A DNA stretch of 12,620 bases, taken from positions 1 to 12,620 of the forward strand of contig JACCSC010000328.1 in assembly GCA_013813215.1 (NCBI GenBank), written 5' to 3'. Made by a program: the position numbers and the translations under genes. Every line of letters begins with the position of its first letter. Within the stretch, counting starts at the first letter, position 1. Below the pieces are notes generated by a model. It was not told the origin of the DNA. It saw nothing but the letters and a program-made list of their open reading frames with translations, and searched no databases. This DNA comes from Geodermatophilaceae bacterium (GTDB lineage: Bacteria > Actinomycetota > Actinomycetes > Mycobacteriales > Geodermatophilaceae). Of this stretch, positions 6,706 through 12,620 are shown piece after piece.

Positions 6706-6761
6706 TCTGCTCGCAGGGACAGCTGGGCCTCGACTACTCGGCCGCGGACGGGAGGGCAGGA

Positions 6762-7808
6762 ATGGCTGACAAGCACCTGGTGCGCTTCGAACCAGTGGGC
6801 ATCGACATCGAGGTGCGCGAGGACCAGACGATCCTGCGCGCCGCGTTCGAGCAGGGCGTCATGCTCATGCACGGTTGCAAGGAGGGTCAGTGCTCGGCGT
6901 GCAAGTCCTTCGTCCTGGACGGCGAGGACATCGAGCTGGACCGGTACTCGACGTTCGCCCTGCCCGACTTCGAGAAGGAGGAAGGCTTCACCCTGCTCTG
7001 CCGGGCGCACGCCTACGAGGACCTGACGATCGAGCTCCTCAACTACGACGAGGAGATCATCCGCTCGGGGCTGCCGATCCAGGACGCCAAGGCCGAGGTC
7101 GTCTCGATCGACGCGGTGACCCACGACATGCGCCACGTCGTGCTGCGGCTGACCGAACCCACCGAGGTCAAGTTCTTCCCCGGTCAGTACATGGACATCG
7201 CGATCCCGGGTAGCGAGGCCACCCGGTCGTTCTCGATGGCCAACATCTCCAGCCGCGCAGACGGGCGACTGGAGTTCATCATCAAGTGCTACCCGGACGG
7301 GGCCTTCTCGACCTTCCTCGACGGTCAGCTCGAGGCGGGGGACACCCTGGAGCTGACCGGTCCCTACGGCGTGTTCACGCTGCGCGAGAGCAGCGACAAC
7401 GACCTGTTGTTCATCGGCGGTGGGGCGGGCATGGCCCCGATCCTGTCGCTGCTGCGCGCCCTGGCCGACCGCAAGCTCGACCGGACGGCGACCTTCTACT
7501 ACGGCGCGCGGACCCGCAAGGACCTCTGCTTCACCGACGAACTGGCCGCGCTGGAGAAGAGCCTGCCCGGCTTCCGGTACATCCCGGCGCTGTCGGCCTC
7601 CGAGGACGAGGACTGGGAGGGCGAGGTCGGGTTCATCACCGACATCGTCAAGGCCAGCGGCACTGACTTCGCGAAGACCGACGTCTACGTCTGCGGTCCG
7701 CCCCCGATGGTGGAGGCGGCCCTGGACATGTTGCCCGGCCTCGGGGTGGCCGAGAAGCACATCTACTACGACAAGTTCACGACCACCGGTGACAACGCCA
7801 GCGATTAG
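6762..7808 (+). CDS. prmB: Monooxygenase NADH reductase (PrmB/MimB)
   Basis: Passes electrons from NADH through FAD and a plant-type [2Fe-2S] cluster to the di-iron hydroxylase. Domain order over 348 aa: ferredoxin domain (1-95) with C39, C44, C47 (HGCKEGQCSACKS) and C80; FAD-binding domain (about 105-205) with RSFSMAN at 155-161; NAD-binding domain (about 212-340) with GGGAGMAP (219-226), CGPPPM (311-316) and the C-terminal YYDKF. All expected cofactor motifs are intact and the length is normal. The ATG follows GGAGGG (6751-6756) at 5-nt spacing. It lies 101 nt after prmA, across the strong hairpin, and 27 nt before prmC. The oxygenase order alpha, reductase, beta, coupling protein is that of prmABCD and mimABCD. 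Confidence 0.93.
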   Translation: MADKHLVRFEPVGIDIEVREDQTILRAAFEQGVMLMHGCKEGQCSACKSFVLDGEDIELDRYSTFALPDFEKEEGFTLLCRAHAYEDLTIELLNYDEEIIRSGLPIQDAKAEVVSIDAVTHDMRHVVLRLTEPTEVKFFPGQYMDIAIPGSEATRSFSMANISSRADGRLEFIIKCYPDGAFSTFLDGQLEAGDTLELTGPYGVFTLRESSDNDLLFIGGGAGMAPILSLLRALADRKLDRTATFYYGARTRKDLCFTDELAALEKSLPGFRYIPALSASEDEDWEGEVGFITDIVKASGTDFAKTDVYVCGPPPMVEAALDMLPGLGVAEKHIYYDKFTTTGDNASD

Positions 7809-7835
7809 GGCCGACTGAGTGAGGAGTACCGCGGC

Positions 7836-9017
7836 ATGACCGACGTACAAGAGACCGTGCAGGAGCGCAGCTTCCCCAAGCCGGTGTTCACCGACGCCGA
7901 GGCCGGCGCCAAGGAGTTCCCCGACTCGACGGCCCGCCGCTACAACTACTACGAGCCGGCCAAGCGCAAGCAGTCCCACTACGAGGACGTCACAGTCGAG
8001 GTCCAGCCCGATCCCCGGCACTACCTGTCCCAGGGTTGGCTGTACGGCTTCGCCGACGGCAAGGGTGGCTACCCGCTGGAGTGGACCGCACTCAAGGCCT
8101 GGGGCAGCGACCGGCCGCTGCCCGAGCGCGGGCCGGGTTCCGGCGGCAAGGGCTACGACTGGCCGGCGCACGGCTGGCACGAGTTCCGCGACCCCAACGA
8201 GGAGTGGGAACTCACCCTCTACCGCTACAACGCCAACGTCGTACGGCAGATGACCCAGAACATCCAGGTCGCCCGGCAGGCCAAGGCGTTCGAGCAGTGG
8301 AACCCGAACTGGATCCGCTTCGTCGAGCAGCACGTCGGCGCGTGGATGCACCCCGAGCACGGCCTCGGCCTGTACCTGTTCGCCAACGCCAACCGGCGGG
8401 CACCGACGAACATGCACAACAACGCGATCTCGGTGAACAGCATGCACAAGATCCGCTTCGCCCAGGATCTGGCGCTGTACAACCTCACCCTGTCCGAGGA
8501 GATCGACGGGTTCGACGGCGCCGCGCACGTCGAGACGTGGAACTCCGACCCGACGTGGCAGGGCGTACGCCGTACCGCGGAGGCGCTCACCGGGATCGAC
8601 GACTGGTGCGAGGCGATTTTCGCGGCCAACGTCATCTTCGAGCCGCTTGTCGGCGAGCTGTTCCGGAGCAACCTCGTGCAGCAGGCGGCCGCGGGCAACG
8701 GCGACTTCGTCACCCCGACGGTCGTGGGCGCGGGGGAGTACGACTACGCCCAGCGCGACCTGCGCTACACCCGCGCGATGTTCCAGCTGCTGACCAGCGA
8801 CCGTGAGTTCGCCGAGCACAACAAGTCGATCATGGCCCAGTGGCTGTCCAACTGGGTTCCGCAGTGCCTCGACGCGGCCCGGACCCTGCAGCCACTATGG
8901 TCCCTGCCGGACTCCAAGCCGCCGCGCTTCGAGGACGGCCTGGACCGGGCGAAGAACCGCTTCCAAGGCATCCTGTCCGATCTCGACCTGCAGGTACCCG
9001 AGGAGTTGGCCCAGTGA
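7836..9017 (+). CDS. prmC: Monooxygenase hydroxylase, beta subunit (PrmC/MimC)
   Basis: Structural beta subunit of the hydroxylase, with the ferritin-like helical fold but no metal site. The 393-aa length is typical. An extended N-terminal arm (about 12-60, with RRYNYYEPAKRKQSHYEDV) is characteristic and wraps the alpha subunit in known structures. The core has FEQWNPNWIRFVEQHVGAW (152-170) and SEEIDGFDGAAHVETW (220-235). No paired ExxH ligand set is present, as expected for beta. GAGGAG at 7821-7826 precedes the ATG by 9 nt. The 3' end overlaps the prmD start in a GTGA junction, so translation of prmC and prmD is probably coupled. Confidence 0.92.
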   Translation: MTDVQETVQERSFPKPVFTDAEAGAKEFPDSTARRYNYYEPAKRKQSHYEDVTVEVQPDPRHYLSQGWLYGFADGKGGYPLEWTALKAWGSDRPLPERGPGSGGKGYDWPAHGWHEFRDPNEEWELTLYRYNANVVRQMTQNIQVARQAKAFEQWNPNWIRFVEQHVGAWMHPEHGLGLYLFANANRRAPTNMHNNAISVNSMHKIRFAQDLALYNLTLSEEIDGFDGAAHVETWNSDPTWQGVRRTAEALTGIDDWCEAIFAANVIFEPLVGELFRSNLVQQAAAGNGDFVTPTVVGAGEYDYAQRDLRYTRAMFQLLTSDREFAEHNKSIMAQWLSNWVPQCLDAARTLQPLWSLPDSKPPRFEDGLDRAKNRFQGILSDLDLQVPEELAQ

Positions 9018-9376
9018 CCACGACAACCGAGAGCCCCTTCAAGAGCAACAACACCGCATCCAACATGTGCGGCTTCACCCTGATGAACAACCAGATCGGC
9101 GCCGTGGTCGCCGAGGTCATGCGCGGCAAGGAGGGGGTCAAGGTGACCCACCTGCCCTCGATGATCCGGGTGGACGCCCAGAACCGGATGGACCTCATCT
9201 ACGCCGAGGTAGACGAGGCGCTCGGCGAGGAGGACGACTTCTTCGACGCCGCCGAGTTCGAGGAGAGCATGTCCACCCACTACGGGCGGATGATCCACGA
9301 GGACGACCGGACGATCATGTTCGCCAACCCCGAGGACGCGGCGGAGTACATCGACTTCGATCTCGTCGCCCGGTAG
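9014..9376 (+). CDS. prmD: Monooxygenase coupling/effector protein (PrmD/MimD, MmoB family)
   Basis: Small cofactor-free regulatory subunit that docks on the hydroxylase and controls oxygen activation and substrate access. The 120-aa product has the family layout: a flexible Thr/Ser/Asn-rich N-terminus (1-17), then CGFTLMNNQIGAVVAEVM (19-36), LPSMIRVDAQNRMDL (47-61) and an acidic C-terminal half rich in Asp and Glu. I chose the GTG at 9014, which overlaps the prmC TGA (GTGA). AGGAG at 9001-9005 lies 8 nt upstream, and the protein start MTTTTES suits the family. The frame stays open further upstream (to about 8840), but that part is prmC read in another frame. Confidence 0.9.
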   Translation: MTTTTESPFKSNNTASNMCGFTLMNNQIGAVVAEVMRGKEGVKVTHLPSMIRVDAQNRMDLIYAEVDEALGEEDDFFDAAEFEESMSTHYGRMIHEDDRTIMFANPEDAAEYIDFDLVAR

Positions 9377-9381
9377 GGCTA

Positions 9382-9408
9382 GCGGGCAGGCTTTGCCCGT
9401 TGGCCCGC
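9382..9408 (+). other. Intergenic hairpin after prmD
   Basis: In the 62-nt gap between prmD and the amidohydrolase gene, CGGGCA (9383-9388) pairs with TGCCCG (9394-9399) around GGCTT. GCGGGC (9382-9387) can instead pair with GCCCGC (9403-9408), so two exclusive folds are possible. There is no T-tract, so a weak terminator or mRNA processing or stability element is the most that can be said. Confidence 0.35.
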
Positions 9409-9438
9409 ACACACTCGATCCAGCCCTCAGGAGGAACC

Positions 9439-10500
9439 GTGTACGAGAAGGACGGCGAGAAGTACTTCGTGGTCGACAGCCACATGCACTACTGGGACGC
9501 CTCGCCGGAGAACTGGGTGCCTGGTGCGGAGCAGTACGCCAAGGGTTGGATCGAGTGCTTCCACGCCTACATGGGTCTCGCGCCGGAGAACACGCACTGG
9601 CCGATCGAGAAGTTCATGAACTACGGCGAAGAAACCATGATGAAGGACCTGTTCGAGGACGGGTACGTCGACGTCGGCATCTTCCAGTCGACGTACCTCA
9701 AGGAGTGGTACACGACCGGGTTCAACACCACTGAACGCAACGCCCAGCTGGTCGAGAAGTATCCGGGCAAGTTCATCGTCAACGGCCGCTGGGACCCGCG
9801 TGAAGGCGACGCCGGGATCAAGCAGCTGGAGGAGGACGCCAAGCGCTACAACCTCAAGGGCGTCAAGCTCTACACCGCCGAGTGGCGCGAGGGCTCCCGC
9901 GGCTGGACGCTCAAGGACCCGGAGGCGTTCCGGTTCCTGGAGAAGAGCCAGGAGCTGGGGATCAAGAACATCCACGTGCACAAGGGCCCGACGATCTGGC
10001 CCCTGGACAAGGATGCCTTCGACGTCTCCGACGTCGACCAGGCGGCGACGCAGTTCCAGGACCTGAACTTCATCGTCGAGCACGTGGGGCTGCCCCGCAT
10101 CGAGGACTTCTGCTTCATGGCCACGCAGGAGCCGAACGTGTACGCCGGGCTGTCGGTCGTGCTCGGTGGCCTGATGCACGCGCGGCCGAAGTTCTTCGCC
10201 AAGGTCATGGGCGAGCTGTTGTTCTGGGTCGGTGAGGACAAGATGACCTTCGGCTCGGACTACGGCATCTGGGAGCCGAAGTGGCAGGTCGAGGGCCTCG
10301 TGGCCTGGGACTACCCGGATGACACCTACTCCGACTACCCCCGGGTCAACGTGGCGACCAAGAAGAAGATCCTCGGGCTCAACGCCGCCAAGCTGTACGA
10401 CATCGAGGTCCCGTTGGAGTGCCGGCTGCCGGTCCCCGAGGACGAGCCGGCATCCCAGGACGACGCGCAGTTGGTGGACGCGGGCGAGGCTCGGCGGTGA
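9439..10500 (+). CDS. Amidohydrolase-2 (TIM-barrel) family protein
   Basis: Metal-dependent hydrolase/decarboxylase-like TIM-barrel protein, 353 aa, of a kind found beside actinomycete propane-type monooxygenase genes. Visible metal-site residues: H15 and H17 (DSHMH), K143 (KGVKLY), H181 (HVHKG), H215 (EHVG) and D274 (FGSDYG). These match the Amidohydrolase_2 group that includes ACMSD-like decarboxylases. The last 30 residues are a charged tail without recognisable fold. The GTG at 9439 follows a near-perfect AGGAGG (9429-9434). Its stop overlaps the start of the DUF59 gene (GTGA). No step of propane, acetone or phenol oxidation clearly needs it; it might process a downstream carboxylate or serve assembly of the hydroxylase. 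Family assignment is confident, the role is not. Confidence 0.85.
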   Translation: MYEKDGEKYFVVDSHMHYWDASPENWVPGAEQYAKGWIECFHAYMGLAPENTHWPIEKFMNYGEETMMKDLFEDGYVDVGIFQSTYLKEWYTTGFNTTERNAQLVEKYPGKFIVNGRWDPREGDAGIKQLEEDAKRYNLKGVKLYTAEWREGSRGWTLKDPEAFRFLEKSQELGIKNIHVHKGPTIWPLDKDAFDVSDVDQAATQFQDLNFIVEHVGLPRIEDFCFMATQEPNVYAGLSVVLGGLMHARPKFFAKVMGELLFWVGEDKMTFGSDYGIWEPKWQVEGLVAWDYPDDTYSDYPRVNVATKKKILGLNAAKLYDIEVPLECRLPVPEDEPASQDDAQLVDAGEARR

Positions 10501-11249
10501 CTGCCGGCTTGGAGACCAAGCCGGCCCCGATCACACCGCAGGATCCGCACGATCCACTCAGTGCCGCCGTACTCGCGGCGCTGGACGGCGTCCGCGATCC
10601 GGAGCTCGACGAGCCGGTCACCACGCTCGGGTTCGTGTCCTCGTGCGCCGTCACCGCCGACGGAGTGGCCGAGATCCGGTTGCGGCTGCCGACGTACTTC
10701 TGCGCCCCGAACTTCGCGTTCCTGATGGTCGCCGACGCCTACGACGCGGCCAGCGCGGTGCCTGGCGTACGCCGGGCGGAGGTGGTGCTGGAGGACCACT
10801 TCGCCTCGACCGAGATCAACGACGGGGTGGCGGCGCGCGCGGGCTTCGTGCAGGCCTTCGACGGGGAGGCGGTAGCCGAACTCGGCGACCTGCGGCGTGA
10901 CTTCCTGCGCAAGGCGGTCTGGGCCGGCACCGACCGGGTGGCCCGGCCGCTGGCCGCCGCCGGCTACACCGAGCACCAGCTGGCCGCGTTGAGCCTGGGC
11001 CAGACCCCGGACAGCCGCGACCTGCAGCGGCTACGGGCGCGCCGGGCCGAGCTGGGCCTACCGGACGGGGACGACGACCCGCTGCTGCTCGACCCAGCCA
11101 CCGGCCAGGCCATCGGGATCGAGGCGCTGCCGCTGCACCTGCGGCGAGCCAGGTTGACGCGGGTCAGCCTGGACGCCAACTCCGGGATCTGCCGAGGGAT
11201 GCTGCACCACCGGTACGGAACCGTCGACGAGCGAGGAGACACCGAATGA
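10497..11249 (+). CDS. MIP18/DUF59-domain protein (iron-sulfur/metal assembly-like)
   Basis: The N-terminal part (about 20-105) is a MIP18/DUF59 domain: AALDGVRDPELDEPVTTLGF (27-46) corresponds to the DPE...LG signature, and the conserved cysteine is C69 in PTYFCAPNFAFL. Members such as SufT act in Fe-S cluster assembly, and PaaD belongs to the phenylacetyl-CoA oxygenase system. The roughly 145-residue C-terminal extension, rich in Arg and Asp and with C232 in SGICRGM, is not recognised. Total 250 aa. The GTG at 10497 overlaps the amidohydrolase TGA; the stop overlaps the dehydrogenase ATG (ATGA), so three genes are translationally linked. A role in iron delivery to the di-iron hydroxylase or in maturing the PrmB cluster is plausible but inferred. 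Confidence 0.8.
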   Translation: MTAGLETKPAPITPQDPHDPLSAAVLAALDGVRDPELDEPVTTLGFVSSCAVTADGVAEIRLRLPTYFCAPNFAFLMVADAYDAASAVPGVRRAEVVLEDHFASTEINDGVAARAGFVQAFDGEAVAELGDLRRDFLRKAVWAGTDRVARPLAAAGYTEHQLAALSLGQTPDSRDLQRLRARRAELGLPDGDDDPLLLDPATGQAIGIEALPLHLRRARLTRVSLDANSGICRGMLHHRYGTVDERGDTE

Positions 11250-12274
11250 AGGCCGTCCGGCTGCACGAGTTCCACCAGATGCCGGTCATCGACGACATCT
11301 CCGAGCCGACGGCGCAGGGCCCGTTCGACGTCGTGGTCAAGGTCGGCGGAGCCGGCGTGTGCCGTACCGACCTGCACATCATGGAGGGGCAGTGGGACAC
11401 CGCCATGGGCACGCCGCTGCCCTACGTGCTGGGCCACGAGAACGCCGGCTGGGTGCACGAGATCGGTGCCGGCGTGACCAACGTGGACGTCGGCGACACC
11501 GTGATCCTGCACCCGACCCCGACCTGCGGGCTGTGCCGGGCCTGCCGGGCCGGCCAGGACATGCACTGCAGCTCGAGCACCTTCCCCGGGCTCGACGGCA
11601 GCGACGGCGGCATGGCCGAGTACCTCCTCACCTCGGCGCGCGCGTGCGTGAAGCTCGACCCGGCCACCCGGCCCGAGGACGTCGCTGCCCTGGCGGACGC
11701 CGGCATCACCGCCTATCACGCGGTGCGCAAGGTGATCCCGCTGCTCTACCCCGGCACCACCTGTGCGGTGATCGGAGCCGGCGGCTTGGGTCACATCGGC
11801 ATCCAGTGCCTCGCCGCGCTGACAGCCACGACCATCGTCGTAGTCGACCGGAACCCGGACGCGCTCGCGCTCGCCGAGAAGCTGGGCGCCAACCACACGG
11901 TCGTCGCAGACGGAAAGCACGTCGATGCAGTCAAGGATCTCACCGGCGGTAAGGGGGCAGACATCGTGCTCGACTTCGTCGCCGAGGAGGGCGCCGAGAA
12001 CGACGGTTTCGCGATGACCCGGCCAGGAGGCTCCTACAGCGTCATCGGTTACGGCGGCAGCCTGACCATCCCCACCCTCGACATCATCTCCACCGAACGC
12101 AACATCATCGGCAACATCGTGGGAACTTACAACGAGCTGGCCGAGCTGATGGTGCTGGCCGAGGCCGGGAAGGTCACCCTGCACACAAAGGCTTACCCCC
12201 TGGATGCGGCGCAGGAGGCGCTCGCCGACCTCGACGCCGGCAAGGTCCGGGGTCGCGCCATCCTCGTCCCCTAG
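11246..12274 (+). CDS. Zinc-dependent alcohol dehydrogenase (MDR family)
   Basis: NAD-dependent medium-chain dehydrogenase, 342 aa, expected to oxidise the alcohol made by the monooxygenase (for example 2-propanol to acetone). Catalytic zinc ligands: C39 (GVCRTDLH), H64 and E65 (GHENAG), with D151 as possible fourth ligand. Structural zinc: C94, C97, C100 and C108 (TCGLCRACRAGQDMHC). The Rossmann motif GAGGLGHIG (177-185) and D201 after strand two (VVVDRN) indicate NAD rather than NADP. GAGGAG (11233-11238) lies 7 nt before the ATG, which overlaps the previous stop. An adh gene is also linked to prmABCD in Gordonia TY-5. Alcohol specificity cannot be read from sequence. Confidence 0.92.
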   Translation: MKAVRLHEFHQMPVIDDISEPTAQGPFDVVVKVGGAGVCRTDLHIMEGQWDTAMGTPLPYVLGHENAGWVHEIGAGVTNVDVGDTVILHPTPTCGLCRACRAGQDMHCSSSTFPGLDGSDGGMAEYLLTSARACVKLDPATRPEDVAALADAGITAYHAVRKVIPLLYPGTTCAVIGAGGLGHIGIQCLAALTATTIVVVDRNPDALALAEKLGANHTVVADGKHVDAVKDLTGGKGADIVLDFVAEEGAENDGFAMTRPGGSYSVIGYGGSLTIPTLDIISTERNIIGNIVGTYNELAELMVLAEAGKVTLHTKAYPLDAAQEALADLDAGKVRGRAILVP

Positions 12275-12300
12275 TCACCCCTGGTCACCCCTAGTCACCC
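12271..12300. repeat. Three tandem 10-bp repeats (CTRGTCACCC)
   Basis: CTAGTCACCC (12271-12280), CTGGTCACCC (12281-12290) and CTAGTCACCC (12291-12300) follow head to tail, with a fourth partial copy GTAG after them. The first copy contains the dehydrogenase stop codon. The 10-bp period is close to one helical turn. It may be replication slippage or a phased binding site for the chaperonin gene. Confidence 0.75.
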
Positions 12301-12341
12301 GTAGTGCCACGACAAACTCACCCACGCTCACAGGAGGAACG

Positions 12342-12620
12342 ATGGCCAAGGATCTGAGGTTCGGCGCGGAGGCCAGGGCCCTGTTGTTGTCGGGAGTCGA
12401 CCAGCTCGCGGAAGCCGTGAAGTCGACGCTGGGGCCCAAGGGCCGCAACGTCATCCTGGAGAAGATCACCGGCTCACCGGTCGTCACCAACGACGGCGTC
12501 ACGATCGCTCGCGAGATCCACCTTCGTGACCAGTTCGAGAACATGGGAGCGCAGTTGGTCAAGGAAGCGGCGATCAAGACCAACGACATCGTGGGCGACG
12601 GCACCACCACGGCCACCGTG
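12342..12620 (+). CDS. groEL: GroEL-like chaperonin (MimG-type), 5' part
   Basis: The first 93 codons are present; the gene runs off the window (family length about 540 aa). Hsp60 motifs are clear: KSTLGPKGRNVILEK (residues 27-41, nucleotide site), VTNDGVTIAREI (48-59), FENMGAQLVKEAA (65-77) and GDGTTTATV (85-93) with the catalytic-region Asp. AGGAGG (12332-12337) precedes the ATG by 4 nt. No groES precedes it, and the gene sits 67 nt behind the dehydrogenase. That arrangement points to a dedicated chaperonin like mycobacterial MimG, required for productive folding of the MimA-type hydroxylase, rather than a housekeeping groESL copy. Features such as LLLSGVDQLAEAVKS and AIKTNDIV differ from the usual actinomycete GroEL sequence. 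Confidence 0.9.
   Translation, partial: MAKDLRFGAEARALLLSGVDQLAEAVKSTLGPKGRNVILEKITGSPVVTNDGVTIAREIHLRDQFENMGAQLVKEAAIKTNDIVGDGTTTATV

Noticed and set aside
6609..8819. Very long open frame (736 codons) antisense to prmB and prmC
   Set aside because: It has no recognisable domain and spans two well-identified genes and their spacers; it is a shadow created by high GC codon bias.
8803..9438. N-terminal extension of the amidohydrolase frame upstream of the GTG at 9439
   Set aside because: The frame is open, but its upstream part is prmC/prmD sequence read out of frame. The AGGAGG before 9439 and family-like N-terminus fix the start there.
1..12620. CRISPR array or insertion sequence
   Set aside because: No regularly spaced direct repeats with spacers and no transposase or terminal inverted repeats seen on either strand.

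Overview
The window comes from a high-GC actinomycete (Actinomycetota). Codon third positions are mostly G or C, GTG and TTG starts are common, Shine-Dalgarno sites are strong, and the best matches I recognise are actinobacterial families. I cannot name the genus. Assignments rest on reading motifs and recalling families; no searches were run.

Region 1 (about 1-1915) is the end of an integrated mobile element. A tyrosine recombinase (minus strand, 227-1777) lies next to the 3' half of a CAU-anticodon tRNA gene (about 1873-1914). That half-tRNA is followed by a GC-rich hairpin that was probably the original tRNA terminator. This is the expected form of the att site that keeps only the core fragment, so the element extends left out of the window and the genes to the right are host chromosome.

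Region 2 (about 2039-2942) holds the C-terminal remnant of a LuxR-type regulator (minus strand) and a small unrecognised gene (plus strand, 81 aa). The small gene ends tail-to-tail, with overlapping stop codons, against the regulator of the next block.

Region 3 (2939-12620) is a propane/phenol-type soluble di-iron monooxygenase locus of the prmABCD/mimABCD kind. A MimR-like GAF/AAA/Fis activator (minus strand) diverges from the operon across a 212-bp region containing three inverted repeats. The operon order is hydroxylase alpha (prmA), a strong intergenic hairpin, reductase (prmB), hydroxylase beta (prmC), coupling protein (prmD), amidohydrolase-2 protein, MIP18/DUF59 protein, zinc alcohol dehydrogenase, then a GroEL-like chaperonin cut by the window end. 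Several junctions use 4-nt GTGA or ATGA start/stop overlaps, which indicates translational coupling.

Expected function: electrons from NADH pass through the PrmB FAD and [2Fe-2S] centre to the PrmA/PrmC di-iron hydroxylase, gated by PrmD. The hydroxylase oxygenates a small alkane, ketone or phenol, and the dehydrogenase oxidises the resulting alcohol. The chaperonin is expected to fold the hydroxylase, as shown for MimG in mycobacteria. The amidohydrolase and DUF59 protein sit between the oxygenase and dehydrogenase genes and have no obvious catalytic place in the pathway; they are the least explained conserved parts.
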